Source: Physcomitrium patens
Taxonomy: Eukaryota; Streptophyta; Bryopsida; Funariales; Funariaceae
DNA: 64,000 nucleotides
Assembly (NCBI RefSeq): GCF_000002425.4
Contig: NC_037261.1
Span: 7,988,701-8,052,700, forward strand
Direction: 5' to 3'
A model generated the notes under the pieces. The model saw nothing but the letters and a program-made list of their open reading frames with translations, was not told where the DNA came from and ran no database searches. The stretch's first letter is position 1. Each line of letters opens with the position of its first letter. The position numbers and the translations under genes were made by a program. Of the stretch, positions 45,747 through 58,276 are shown piece by piece.

Positions 45747-48700
45747 TTGTGAGAACCATTCGTTTACGCTGGTCTATTTTTGTTATAATGTTGCTTATCT
45801 ATGTTCAAAGCCAGATCATGTTTGTAATTTTTTCATTCCATGTACTGAATCTAACAACACACGTTATCCTGGCTTTGAAGTCTCTTTTGTGATATGATTG
45901 GTTTGTTTTCTTTGTTCGGTTTTTGGTATAGTATTACTGACACATTGTTCGTTTGTAAACAGGATTTAATCACCACATTTCAATGTTTTAGATTGCTGAT
46001 ATGAGTATTGGCTCAATCAATATTTTAGGAGTCCTGAAAATTGCTTCCAATGAATTAAAATTTAACCATAGATAACTATGGAGAGAAGACTATGTGTGCT
46101 AGCTTCGAATGGTGGCATTCATTACAGCAGCGGATTTGCCTTGCATCTACAGTTCTGAGTATTCTTTTTAGGTAAGTCTTAAGGATTTCACCTGCTTACT
46201 AGTGTTCTAGTATCGTACTTTATACTCGTGCAGATGCAATGGAGTTGGACACTGTGTGTTGTGCACTTCTGTCCAGTAATTTGGAATTCAGTTTTGAATT
46301 TGGAGAAACCTCTTCATCAGTGTACATATCTGTGATCTTTGTGGATTTTTAACTTTGGTCAGTAGGTTAATACTTTCTGTGGTTTTTCCATTTAATAAGT
46401 GGCTGAACACTGCAAATGCTTTACAGCTGCATCCCCTCTTCTCTTCCCTTTGGTTCTTAAAATATCATTTGTTTACTTGAAAGTATTCGTGAACATCTCA
46501 AATGCAAAGCGGTCATTGACATGTGATCCGTGTGCAGGCTTTTCCAAGTTATGCACACACATCTACTATTCTTATTGCGGGGAGGCCTGCGCTGCAGTAC
46601 GAATGAGGGTTTGAATCAGGAAATTTGTAGTTGTACATTTGCCTCTTTAGAATTTCTATTCAAAATGATATGATTCTTTTTCTTTTTTTCTTTAGAGAAT
46701 AACTTCATCCTCATTTTTCCTTTGCTCAACTACCTTCTGCAGCTTTATTATAGATTATATACTGCAAGACCTTGGTCAAACTTTTAACGCTTTTAGAGAA
46801 CATCAAGTTCTCCAGGATTGAAACTTTTGGTCAATGTCTTTTTACATATATTCTAAACAGGACTTATTTATTTTTGTTATTCCAAATCAACAGGGTAGCA
46901 TTTAGTCCACCAAATCATGGTCCAGCATAGATGTCTGTGATTAGTACTGAAGCGCGAACAGAGAGAAGACTTTTTTTCTCATTCGGATGTGATTTTGGCT
47001 TCCAATAAAACTGTTTTACCTCTGGTGTGGGCCCGACAAGCCGGACCTGCTTCTTTAGCCAACCAGCCACTGTTCCTTTAAGATATTTGTCTGCTGTCAC
47101 AACTGCAACATGAATTTTCCTGAATGTTTTCTCTTGTTTCACACCTTGGTTACTTGACAACATGGAACGTTTTATCCCAAACGATCCAACTACCCGATTG
47201 TGACTCACCTAATGTCAACCAAGAGTTTCTGGAAAAGACAGTCGTTGCGTGACTAACCACTTCAAGAAATCATCATACGTATCGACGGCAAATGCGGACA
47301 TTTGCAATCGTGTGGAACCAGCTGCCCATGACAAAGGTAGAGCTCCCTTGTTATGGAAGTAGAGTCATCAACCTTCTGTGTTTACCGATCAAGTCAGGAC
47401 CGTCATGGTGTATCCTCATTACCCTTTTGAAATAATTCTGAAAAAGCAGCCTATCTTTAAATATCTGCATGACCATGAGCTACCCACCGCGTTCTGCTTT
47501 AATAAGGTACATTACGGCCTAGAAACCTCCAAACGTGGCCTACCATTTACTTTAACACTCCTATAGATCCTGCTAAATTGAGCTTCGTAGGCTTTATCAT
47601 TTAAACTCGAGGTAACCACGTTTGTATGGAGTGAGGCTAGTCAAGATTACAGTCGATTCGCTCCACACAAGTCAGAGCCCTTCACTTTCTTGAGGAATTG
47701 CAGGCACATTATTGGACCTTCGATTGAAACTTAAAACAGGTTAACTTCTAGTTCTTAAATGGTGCCTGCCCCACAAATTCAATCGAAGCCTCTACATGGG
47801 TGTCTAGGGTGACCGAATGGCTTTCCTTTTCTCAAAGCTCATAACATGCGCACATTTTCTCTTACCAATCTGGTAAATTATCATGTAAATTTCATGATGG
47901 GCATACGCAGCTTATAGAAGGGCATCCATTCACATGATATTGGACAGTCAGTCAGGGTGATGTCTCACCACTACAATAGTGTGGACAACAAGCAAACTTT
48001 AGGTTCAACTACTGTAGTCAACCCATTCTTAATCACCTCCCATTTCTGACCTATAGGTTGGTGTATTTCCAATTAACTTGACATGATAATAATGATTATT
48101 TTTGACACCTTATAGTTTCACATTTTGCCTCAATTCCATAGTGCCATTGGATAAGGAATTAAAAAAAACTATGACAATTCAAAAAAATTGGCTAGAATCA
48201 AGCATTCTTGATTTTGTGACCAGCCACTTGTTGAAATTAGGTTGATCTATATGTCAGATTTGTATCAAATCAAATCTTGAGATAAAACATTAATAGTAAT
48301 TATGTTTTTGCACAAAATGATTTGAAAACACCTAGAATCCTCCTGATTTTTTATTTCTCTACATAGAATTTTATTTTTATTTTTTATACACATATTGAAA
48401 ATATATCAAAATGCTTAAATTATTGGAAATGGTTTGGCTACCTTAAGTAAAACATATGTATTTTTTTCCTAACTCATTTGTCTCTTCACATCTCTTTGGA
48501 TGCTCACCTTCTCTTCTATATCACATGATATGGCATCAAGTGCCAAATCTAGTCAAATGTATGTGGTATAGTGGTTTTTTCATCCATTTAGTTTTTTCCA
48601 TTAGTCGACTTTGTTAACATCAACTAGGGTTTGAATACTTAGGCAAAAAAATCCCTTCATTTAACATTATTATTAAGTCAAGTCTTATGAGTGATTTTTG

Positions 48701-49740
48701 AGAGAAAAAAGCTTATTGTAAGGATTTTGCTTGGCTATGGTAATTAGCTATTTAGTAAAGCTTTAGGATTTCTTTTCTACTCTCACTTGCACTCTTGGAT
48801 CCTCTCTTTGTGGTGTTGGAGATAGTTTGACTTATTTGTATGAAGATTCTTATTCTTTTACTAAGAGGGTATTAGTTGTGCATTTAATTTAGATTACATA
48901 CTTTATAATTGATTTGAAGTACTCAATGTGTTGTGTGTAACAATCTTTGTTTATACAACATCTATTTTTTTCTTTTCCATTCCCATCCTCTTCTTTATTG
49001 AAGTTGTAAAACTCTCTTTGTATACTACCACCTCCCATTTGTTGTTATAACAAGCCTTGGTATTGCTTGCCTTCATCCCATTTTGTCATTCCTTATTTGT
49101 CATTAATTTTCATTCAATGAATATTATTGCAATGCATCTTGCAGTACTGCTACTAACTACCTTTTTATTAGATTAGATTTTGATATTGGAAGCATGCAAA
49201 TCTTTTATGTATTTCATAAAAATCAATCATTGCAGTGTAATTTTGTGTTGGTTTGAACTACATTAATCAATCTTACATACTGAAAATGATATTAGTAAAA
49301 ATAGTGAAATGTAGGTCAAACATGGAGTTGGCACATGCAGCCAAGTGATTCTAACTGTGTTTTTAGCAACAAATCAACAGTCCAAACTAACCACAAATGT
49401 TTCAATCGACAATCAATCATCATCTCCTGGTCAAAATTGGCAGGGAAGAATTTCAGTGGTCACAAAGAACCTAGAACAACAAACCTTAAACCTTCACACA
49501 AACACAAGAAAATTAAATATAAACACTGAATAAAATGAACTAAAATCCACGCAGCCTCTCAAAATCCACGCAGACAAGAAGAGCATTAAGAAAAACGAAC
49601 TAACGAATGATCAAGTGAAGGGGATGGGGGGGCAATAATCGCACAACATTCATGCATTGTTTCGTTCGTTCGTTCATCACCACGACATCTCATCGACTGA
49701 CCATTAACGACCCGTCAGAGAAGTAGGAAGAAGGGAAACA
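45747..49740. other. Intergenic region after GNOM
   Basis: The first few hundred bases are presumably the GNOM 3' UTR. Two short frames were noted, 46915-47208 (minus, 97 codons) and 47378-47566 (plus, 62 codons). Neither shows a known motif and both lie in a stretch of mixed composition that may be an old repeat. 48000-49300 is AT-rich with no recognised content. Confidence 0.5.
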
Positions 49741-49766
49741 GCGATGGCGTTGAAGGAGGATGCGCA

Positions 49767-49946
49767 ATGGCACCAGTTCCCCCGAGACTTGGGTACAGAT
49801 CATGCAAGAAGCCGGAGGACCCCAAGTACAAGTACCGCTTGTGGCGATGGCGCGGCAGCAGCAGCAATTGGCAACACAGGCGTTACAAAGCGGCAGATCG
49901 GCGGCAGCAGCAGCAACAACAGGCACCCTTCGCGGCGGGTGATTGA
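49767..49946 (+). CDS. Small basic ORF with CAG run, unrecognised
   Basis: 59 codons from MAPVPPRLGYRSCKK to FAAGD, with YKYRLWRWRG in the middle and a glutamine run encoded by (CAG/CAA)n. Three frames plus the opposite strand are open across this GC-rich stretch, so composition alone could explain it. It ends about 110 bp before the TATA box of the next gene. It may be a spurious frame or a remnant of an exon. Confidence 0.2.
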   Translation: MAPVPPRLGYRSCKKPEDPKYKYRLWRWRGSSSNWQHRRYKAADRRQQQQQQAPFAAGD

Positions 49947-50054
49947 CAGGGAGTATCCTGGCCCCCAGTTGCTGCGCCATTGACACCAAACGGTTGACCC
50001 AGCTGGACACGACGGAACTGCTATTAAAACCCGACCGTGACTGGTGCTCCGTTC

Positions 50055-50063
50055 TATATATAA
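50055..50063 (+). promoter_or_regulatory. TATA box of the pseudokinase gene
   Basis: tatatataa in a GC-rich context, about 900 bp before the ATG. Start expected near 50087. Confidence 0.55.
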
Positions 50064-50086
50064 GCTCTCACGAATATGGCGTGACG

Positions 50087-50964
50087 AGCTGCTATCATGC
50101 CTGCACTGCTCCCGTCGAAATCCCCCCCTAAGCGCCCCCCCCAGACTCTGGGCTAGCTCCTAAATTCGGTGGAGCCTTTCTCGCTCTTGCCTCTCCCGTC
50201 ACCTGGATCTTTCGCTCCCATACTTGCAGTTTGTCGTCACCAGGAGCGATTCTAGTTTTAGGGCTGAAAGGTGATGGATTGAATCAGTCTTGGTTGATTG
50301 ATGCGGGGGAGCTGGGCGTGGAGCGGGAAGAATTGATCTGCCGTATGGTTGGTTGGCTGGGTGCACTACGACATTCCATCCCCGCTCGGAGCCTTCTCGT
50401 GAGAACTCGGTCAACTGGTCCTTGATTCCTTCAGATGGTCTTGGCGGCCGCTTCCTCGGGAGTCGCTCCTTGAGTCGGTTTGTCGTCATATATCCTTCTT
50501 GGAGTAAATACCGTGATGGCCTTGTGTATGTGAGGGGCTGCATTAGGCGGTGTCCACGCAAGTTTTTGCGTTCGAGGAGATGCAGTGGTGTGAACCTTCA
50601 TGTACCTCACATTGCAACTCAAGATCTGTCTGATATCCGCCAATTCGAGATCGATTGCTTGTGGTGAGATTCTCTCTCGCGACTCGTTCTAGTGCTGCAC
50701 ATTTGGACTGTTCGTAGCATGATCTAGTTCACACGGCCTCGATATTGCTAACTGGTGCAGTGTCAGTCCGCAGGGACAGTTCGACGTTCTGATCAATGCT
50801 GCAATTTACTAGCTGTATCTGAATTATGAAGTGTGTACTTGCGTTTTGCAGATGCTTCGCCACTCTCTGTGTCAGCTATCAATGTAACCGCTGCAGCCAG
50901 GTGGAACTAATCCCTGGAGACTCATTCCTGGATTGCGCCGCTAAGAATTTGATTCGTAGCCAAC
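50087..50964 (+). other. Likely long 5' UTR of the pseudokinase gene
   Basis: No family match in any frame. It contains several upstream ATGs, for example at 50231 and 50353 (frames of 64 and 104 codons), which would repress translation if present in the mature mRNA. A leader intron is possible but its sites cannot be assigned. Confidence 0.35.
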
Positions 50965-53132
50965 ATGCCAAGTAGTTTGATGATGGAGGAATCACCGAAA
51001 CAGTCCAAATTTCCATCGCGGAAATCGGTGACAGAGTTTGGACTGCTCGGGTGCTTCACATGCTCCATGATCGTGTTACACAAGCGCGAGGTGGCCAGCT
51101 CCTCATCCAGCTCCTCTTCCAAGGGCGAATTCTTCAGCAACGACGATCCAGATGTGGAGCTTTTCACCACTGACAGCTCTTCTGTCTTGGACATGAAGAA
51201 AATATCCACAATAAGGTTTGGAAAGTCTCTTACTGACCACAAATTGACTGCATTGTCCGTCCAAGCCGCGGCGCCGATTATGAATACTGACACTGAAGCC
51301 ACGGAAGAATCCTTCGTGTTTTCTCCTCCTGCTTTAGCCGACAGTGTTGCGGAATCTCCGTCGTTCAGAACCCTCTCAGATCCTCTTCTCAGCACGTTCT
51401 CATACGATTGTGCCTCGGGGGCGGAGACTCTGGCGAGAATCAGCGTCAGTAGAACAGCTGGAAATCAAAGCTTTGGAGGGCGTCCGCAACCTCTTCCACC
51501 CGTGGTCTTGAATACGAAAGTCGCCCCAAGTGGTGCCAAGCCTGTTTGGCTGCCTTTACCGGAGCCGAAGGATGATCAGTGCGGGAATGGTTCCTCATTG
51601 TCGACCTCAGAGCTGCGGTTCAACTCGGGCGGCAGCTATGAAGTCTCCACTCCGTCCAGCCAGCTATCGTCATTAACTTCTTTGGTTCGGAGCGAGATTG
51701 GATCATGGAGTGCTCGGCGAGCGAAAAAATCCTCTACTCGAGGTTTGCCTCTTCCGCCGCCGTCTGTGGCGACCAAATTGTTGCCTGGTCTTGAATCTTA
51801 CGAATTCAAGGAGCTTATGGATGCCACACAAGACTTTGCACCGGGATGCTGTATGGAGAAAGGGGAGTTTGGCGCCGTATATCGGGCGAGTATGAAGAAC
51901 AGGGCTGCTGAGCACACAATGAAAGAAATGGCGGTGGTTCGGCTTGCCGCCATCGATAGTCAGGTGGAGTTTTCGTTTCTTGTGGGTGGAAACGAAGCCA
52001 TTGGTATTCTTGAGAGTGCTCGTCTCAACAATCCTGACAGTGTTCTCTTGCGTGGTTGATATGCAGACTTTGAAGGACTGGAAAGCGGATGTTCAATTGA
52101 TGGCGCAGTTGCCAGACACCGACATATGCCTGGTCAAAGGTTACTGTTCGCACGAGGACGTGAAATTAGACTACGCGAAGATTGTAGAGCGTCTGCTTGT
52201 ATTCGAGCTATCTCCTAATGGCAACCTTCACGACTATCTTAGCGGAACTCGTTCCAAAATCCAGTTGGATTGGTCTGCGCGAATCAGCATTGTCCTCGGC
52301 GCGGCTCGTGGTCTCTTGTACCTTCACGACCGAGCTCCTGTGCAAGTTTTGTACCGAGAATTCAAATCCTCCTGCGTACTTTTGGACAAGGATTACACGC
52401 CTAGGTTGGCTGGCTATGGCTTGACAGTGACGAATTCGCCTGCTGACAAGAAATTTCTGTTCACAACGGTGATCCTCTAATCCCTCATCAAAGCGCATCC
52501 ATCTGTTGAGAGTAATTCTTTTCTTTCTTTTTCTTTTGTCTTAAAGAACCATAACCACGTCAAAACCAGTTTTATTAACCATTGCTCCGATAATCTTCTG
52601 TGTTCAGGCGATGAAGATAAGCCAGACTCATGCTAAGAGCAACGTACGCAGCTTCGGCATCGTCTTGCTTGAGCTTCTAACTGGTAAGTACAGCCGCGAC
52701 TCATTCTTCATGTGCGACGAGAAGAACTTCGTGCAATGGGCAACTCCTTTTCTTAAAGATGAATCCAAGCTGCAACTCATCTTAGACCCGCGCATCAAAG
52801 GAAATTGCCCGATGAAGGGAGCTTTGAAGCTCGCTGAGTTAGCTCTCTGGTGCTTGAAGAGGAAGGAAGCTCAAAGACCCAGCATGTCGAGGGTGGTTGA
52901 CACCCTCAAAACTATCAAAGACAACTATCACAACTTTGATCACAGCTTCAAGGGGCAAGAAAAGCTGCGCGCTACTTTTGGAGGCATTTCTTTCAACGAT
53001 CTACGGCACAGGTCCCAAGTTGTGAGTCAATATTTGTCCATGGAATGTGCGTCGTCCATCTCGGATTCTTCTGGAGAAGATGACTCAAAAACTTCTGCTT
53101 CTGTTTCAAGCTCACTAGCCTACACGCTGTAG
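50965..53132 (+). CDS. Receptor-like cytoplasmic kinase, predicted pseudokinase
   Basis: Three exons (50965-51963, 52067-52468, 52608-53132), GT-AG, in phase, 641 residues. Residues 1-270 are Ser/Pro-rich and unrecognised, with a possible palmitoylated LLGCFTC. Then comes an RLCK VII-like kinase fold: YEFKELMDATQDF, glycine loop KGEFGAVYRA (about 298-307), hinge LLVFELSPNGNLHDYL, YREFKSSCVLLD (about 429-440), and RSFGIVLLELLTGK. Key residues are changed: the lysine of AVK is missing (AVVRL), the HRD-type catalytic Asp is Glu (YREFKSSC), the following Asn is Cys, DFG reads GYG (LAGYGLT), the APE motif is absent across exons 2-3, and SDV is SNV. The frame is otherwise intact, so a non-catalytic scaffold role is more likely than recent decay. 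It has no signal peptide or membrane segment. Confidence 0.85.
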
Positions 53133-53875
53133 ACTGGGAAATTCCTATGATGAGTAATTCTCTGTCGCCTGAGTAAGTTTGTGATAGCATTATTATCATG
53201 TAGAGACTGGACATGCCTCAGTAGTGAGCAGTGCTCTTGGAGCGCATGTAGGGCACAGTTTTGTGCCAATTTGTACATTAGAGCAGAATTGGTAGCGAAT
53301 CCTAGTTGCGTCAGCTCTGAATGCCCCAGAAATTAAAACCCGAGAGCCGAGTAGACCAAGAGATTAATTACTGCTACGACAAAATACTGCACAGCTAGTT
53401 TTAACAGGCACGAGCATTAAATACTTTTAACAATTGAACGAAATGAAAGTTGTCAATTCGTCGTATGAAAGTTGTATACTCAATAGTTTCTTTTCACTTC
53501 GTTGACTATGTAGCATTGAGCATGTAAACAATGTGAAATAACTAATCACTGGAAGAAAAGTAGATAAACCTCATTTAAGATCTTTTACGATGTCTGTCGT
53601 TAACGCACATGTACATGCCCATTCCAATTTGTGTTCACGTTTTGACGATAAGACAATGTGCAGCAACAAACCATGCACGAACCACTGACCAGTAACATAT
53701 TTGCTGACGACATATTACATTGTATAAGTGCAATAACTACCTGAATGGCATCTACTTGTGGACAATTACCAAAGGACATGCTCCATGTAATAATATCATT
53801 TATTTTCTCTACAACCCATGTCATACGAAAATTTTGCAGATAGTAAAGTACGAAGATGATACAGGCGTTGTTCTT
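53133..53875. other. Convergent intergenic region
   Basis: Contains the 3' ends of the pseudokinase gene (+) and the RING gene (-). No gene or repeat is recognised; the short frames are not supported. Confidence 0.6.
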
Positions 53876-56800
53876 TCATAGCCCTGCTTCAGATATGAAA
53901 GATTCCTGCAGTCTTGCAGCTAGTGCTGCATCTTCCGCCTCCTGCCTACTCCTATATGAAGGGGTTGATCTTCTACCCAAAAGCTGTTGATATCCGTCCA
54001 CTCTTAAACTGGAAGGATTTGGGTAGTCGGCAGTCGATTGTCCCGACTCGAGTACTTCCGACGCTCTTCGGAACGATGTCAGATTATTAGCCGTGAGCCG
54101 CAACCGCTCTGGCCTTGCAAATGTTAGACTTCCTGCATTAGGCCGCAATCGTTCCGTACCTCTTGAAGATCTACTCAGTTCTCGCCAAGGAGTGGGACGA
54201 CTGATCCTTCGAATTACCCCAGGGCGCACTTGAGACTCAGTACTCACTGGGGCACCTTCGGGTTTGTTATTTTTCCCTGGGCAATTCTCCTTTTGATCTT
54301 TCAATCGGGCAGCAGCTTCTTGGGGAAATAACAACTGAATCGTATTCCACAAAACTGTATTGATTGGGCAATCAAATTTACTGGTTGCTCTGTAACACGA
54401 AAATTTAGCCTTAGACGACGGATGACACGGTGACTCTACAATACTTGTCTCATTTGCTACGAGCATGTCAATACTGCAATTCACCTAGCACCAATTGTTT
54501 TCTACAATGGCGATGATATAACTTGCCACTGGAAGCGCTTCTATCGAGCATTTCATTGTCTGTAGTCTACCTTGGTCTGCTTTGAATACTGCAAAATTTT
54601 TCCTTGGTTGAATTTACAAGTTTCCTTGATTTCAGAAGACGTGCAAATTTTCATGGTTGGCGCGGTTTCCAAAAACTGAATTTAAGTGTCAGCTAGAACT
54701 ATGTCGGAGAGAGTTCTTCAACTATAATTTAAAAAATTGTAGACGATATTAGTAAGATATTCCTAGACAAATGAAGGCAAGAAAAACACACCTCAACTGC
54801 TGTCTACATTTTGGACAGCGCATTCCACATTTTTGGTACACAGATTGCAAGCAGCCACTGCAGAAGCTGAAACAGTTCAGGCTCTTGTCAGTATGATCAG
54901 CGACGTCTTCGACTCCAGAAGATACATGATGTATCAGCTGGGTATGGTAACAGAGAAGTTGAAGTGACATGAAATCATGAAAGCTAAAAGTATTAGGACC
55001 CCGCAGAGGATATTAGCAAATGATGGGTACACAAACAAAGAGAAAATGAAAAAGAAAAAAGAAAAAAGAAAAACCTGTTTGGGCTTAAAATCGGTTACCT
55101 GTGACCGCAGATTGTGGTGGAGGGTTCAAAGCATATATCCAAGCAGATCTGCATTCCAACAAAATCTCAAATTACAAGTTCTTATGAAATCAGGTAGTCA
55201 CATTAGAGGTCTCCTTAACTGATCGCAGTGAGTTAGGGAGCAGCACAAAACTACTCAAGTTAGGTAATAATAAGAGTCTAATCAGATACTCCCTAACACC
55301 AGATAAATAATCTTGTCCAAAGCTGAAAAGTTTTATCCAACCGATAAGCTGGCTCAAACTATCAGTGAAAATTTTACTTGGAAAAAGAGCGGTATGTTCC
55401 AAATGAGAGGAGATACTGTTACAAAGGTGAGGATTGGTTCTGTGCATTAACATTTGGAGCAGAACGAAAAATCCATGCACGAGAAACTTCCTTGAGCCTT
55501 TCCATCGATGGAAGTATGTCAATAATGTGAAAACAGGTATCAGTATTTGGAAAATGCTTACCACGCAAGTGAGTTCCTCTCTTAATTTCTCCAGCTGAAG
55601 TGCATTGTTATAGGACACGTTGGCCACTGCAGGTTCTTCTCTGCCTCTCAAGCTAGTTATGTTGGCACAAGGTTGGGGATTCTTGTTCTCTTTATCTTTA
55701 GAAGGATGCTGCTGCAAACTACCTACGGGCACAAGAAGGATATAGATCACTATGAGGCAGTTTGAAAATTAACAGATATCTCGAATGCTCAATGTACTTG
55801 TGAGCAAGGAGTTTGAGAGTACTACTCATGCTTCATCTTCACATCCATCTCAATAAATACAGTATACCTAGTTGATAAATCAATGAAATTGAGTACCAAC
55901 CCGCACCTTCAGTTTTCATTGTTGGAGCTCCACACTTATCAATTTCGTCGTTCAATACGGCCATTGGAATAGGAATTATGGGTTCTTCGTTTGAAGAGAC
56001 CCGGCGTAATCTCCTGGGTCTACAGAATGGCACGTCGAGGAGATAACTGAGACTCCTTCTGCTCTGGAATTGTTAAAGCTTTACGCTGCCGCTGGAGCAC
56101 TACCATGGAGATACTGAAATGGAATCCTCGTGCAGAGAAAAATAAAAAAGAAAAAAGAAAGGCGTGGATTACCTTCGTGCTGCACTAAGTGGGGTAGCGG
56201 CTTGCCCAGGTGTGCGAATCCCTCTTTTCCGATCACGACATTCAAGGCAGCCCCTACAGGTAGCTGAACAATTTGAGGCACGAGAGGGACCCTCGGGTGT
56301 ACTTCCCTCCACTGCTGGGTTCAACCTATTCAGCGCTGGTGAATCCACAGCAAGCATAAGCAAAGTCTCATCATCCCACCCAGCCATTGCTGCTGCAGAA
56401 CGGAAGTTGGGAGTCAAGTCCGCGGGATTCTCTATCCGCACAGGACGTCTCCCTCTCGGCGTATGGGGCAAAAACACTTGTTGGACTGTGTTCGATCCCC
56501 CCGCCTCATCTCCCCGCTGTTTCGTTCCAAAATCAAGACCTACATAAATCAATTACAGGTCAAACTTGTGTATATCCTAATATTGACCTATTCTCTATGT
56601 CCCAATCTCGCAATTCAGCCTACAGACATTAACACCTCCACATGCCATATGGCTATCCTGTCGATATTCGCGATGCAAATTCGTGTTGCCCCAACACAGA
56701 TTGGCAAATATAACAGCTCTTCTCTATTCCGGTACTCAGCACGGTGAACTTCTCAGAACTACAGGGTACACAAAATGTATAGAACAGCGCCGATCAGCGT

Positions 56801-57114
56801 TCTGACATTGAAATCCTTAGTCTTAATGCCAATCCTTGTGCGTAGCTGAGAAAGTCAAAATTTCCTCACCCACCTGAATTCCCGCCCGATCCTTCATCAT
56901 CGGAAGAAGTGAGATTTATAACTTCAGCCTCACAAACTCCATCGCCGCCGCTGGCAACCATTCCTTTCTCTCCCCCACTCGGAGTCTCCGATCTCGCGTC
57001 TAGAGTCGCTGTTCTCCTCACACCTGCTACCTCTTGTCTTCTCACACCACTCCGTTCCCCAGATTCACCGCCGCTCTTCATATCAACTGAAAACTTGTCG
57101 ACCACCTCACCCAA
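53876..57114 (-). CDS. SIM- and RING-finger protein, probable E3 ubiquitin ligase
   Basis: Seven exons on the minus strand: 57114-56874, 56539-56173, 56061-55907, 55722-55562, 55148-55099, 54866-54792, 54389-53876. All are GT-AG and phases add up to 520 residues. Residues about 65-75 read EVINLTSSDDE, a SUMO-interacting-motif pattern (VINL followed by Ser/acidic). A Cys cluster CSATCRGCLEC lies near 183-193. A C3HC4 RING (about 307-345: CVIC, CGHSFCSGC, CPKC) is split over four exons and continues into INTVLWNTIQLLFPQE, reminiscent of the segment after the RING in RNF168-type ligases. The C-terminus has EAEDAALAARLQESF, a ubiquitin-binding-like helix. A SUMO-directed or DNA-damage ubiquitin ligase is inferred; the ligase activity is expected from the RING, the specific role is not proven. 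Confidence 0.85.
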
Positions 57115-58082
57115 AATTCAAAGGCTTTTTTAAACAGCACTCACTCCCACTCGATACCTTGAGAAACATAACTGAGGCAACAACAACCGCAGGAACAACT
57201 AATTTCACCATGCACCCAACACCTTGCGTTGATGAAACTGCCGACTGGTTGAAGGGCTATCGGCTAGAGACTGTAGGGGTGGGATCACCAAGGATTTAAG
57301 GCACCACAGTGTACTTTGGATTTGTGAGTCTTCACGCTGAAGCCAGGAATCGTAAGCACGAACTATTCGAAACGGAGATTGATAGGATTGAATCGGTGGC
57401 TTGAACAATGTTGCGAGATAGAATTCAGTCAGGCAGGCGAGCAGGCGATGGTGGAGCTGACGAGGCGGTGGGTCGGGGATATTCAAACCAAGTAGCCGTT
57501 GGATCCAGAGTGCCGCTTCATATGGAAAGCACAAGTATGTACGTATATATATACATATTCTTACATACACACATTATAACACAATTTTTTATTTAATTAT
57601 ATTCTTGAGTAGTATGTAATTAGCTGTATAAAATTATTTTCTAAAAAAATCATTGTATTTTTAATGTGAAAAGTATTTGGTTTTTTTTTTTGTTTTTTTT
57701 ATTTTTTATTTGAAGATTAATTTCAAATTTATTTCAAAGATATTTCAAAGTGAAAAATTTTATATTAATTATCCGTTTTTAATGTAATTTTAAATTGATT
57801 AATTATTTTTAATATAATTTTTTTCTTGATATATGTACATTATATTTTATTATGACAACCAAACAATTCAACTTCAAATGTTAAACACTTTATTGCTTGT
57901 TTTGTTATATTATTAGTAATATTATTAAAAGAGAATTATATTTTAGTTCCAATGAATTGATTTTTTTTGTAAATTATATTTAGTACGGTTATTTCAAAAG
58001 AAATCTTAGAAATTCAATTAAATATGAAAAAATTGCATAGATTTTTAATAAATACATTTGGCAATCTTTTATTATTGATTTA
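57115..58082. other. Upstream of the RING gene and AT-rich transition
   Basis: 57115-57560 is moderately GC-rich and probably holds the RING gene 5' UTR and promoter (minus strand); the open frame 57205-57570 has no match. From about 57560 the sequence becomes very AT-rich with nothing recognised. Confidence 0.4.
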
Positions 58083-58276
58083 GGGAAATGTTAAATAAAC
58101 CCAAGCTTTTACTGAATAGACCCACCCATTATGAAAAGAAAACAAATGACACTATATTCATTTTTCTACTATTGGATCCAAAATCCATAAAAACCTACAA
58201 CATTCTTCATCATTACCATATTCTTCATCATAAGTAGGTCAATTTAGTAAAAAACTATGTCTATTTAACATTCCTC
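58083..58276. mobile_element. MITE with about 40-bp terminal inverted repeats
   Basis: 194 bp. The left end gggaaatgttaaataaaccc and the reverse complement of the right end gaggaatgttaaatagacat agree over about 40 bp at roughly 80%. It is flanked by a perfect 8-bp duplication TTGATTTA (58075-58082 and 58277-58284). No coding capacity. The duplication length fits hAT-like (8) or, with one mismatch, Mutator-like (9) elements. Confidence 0.78.

Noticed and set aside
49690..50010. Minus-strand cysteine-rich 106-codon frame
   Set aside because: Antisense of a GC- and CAG-rich stretch; all frames are open there, so no coding evidence.
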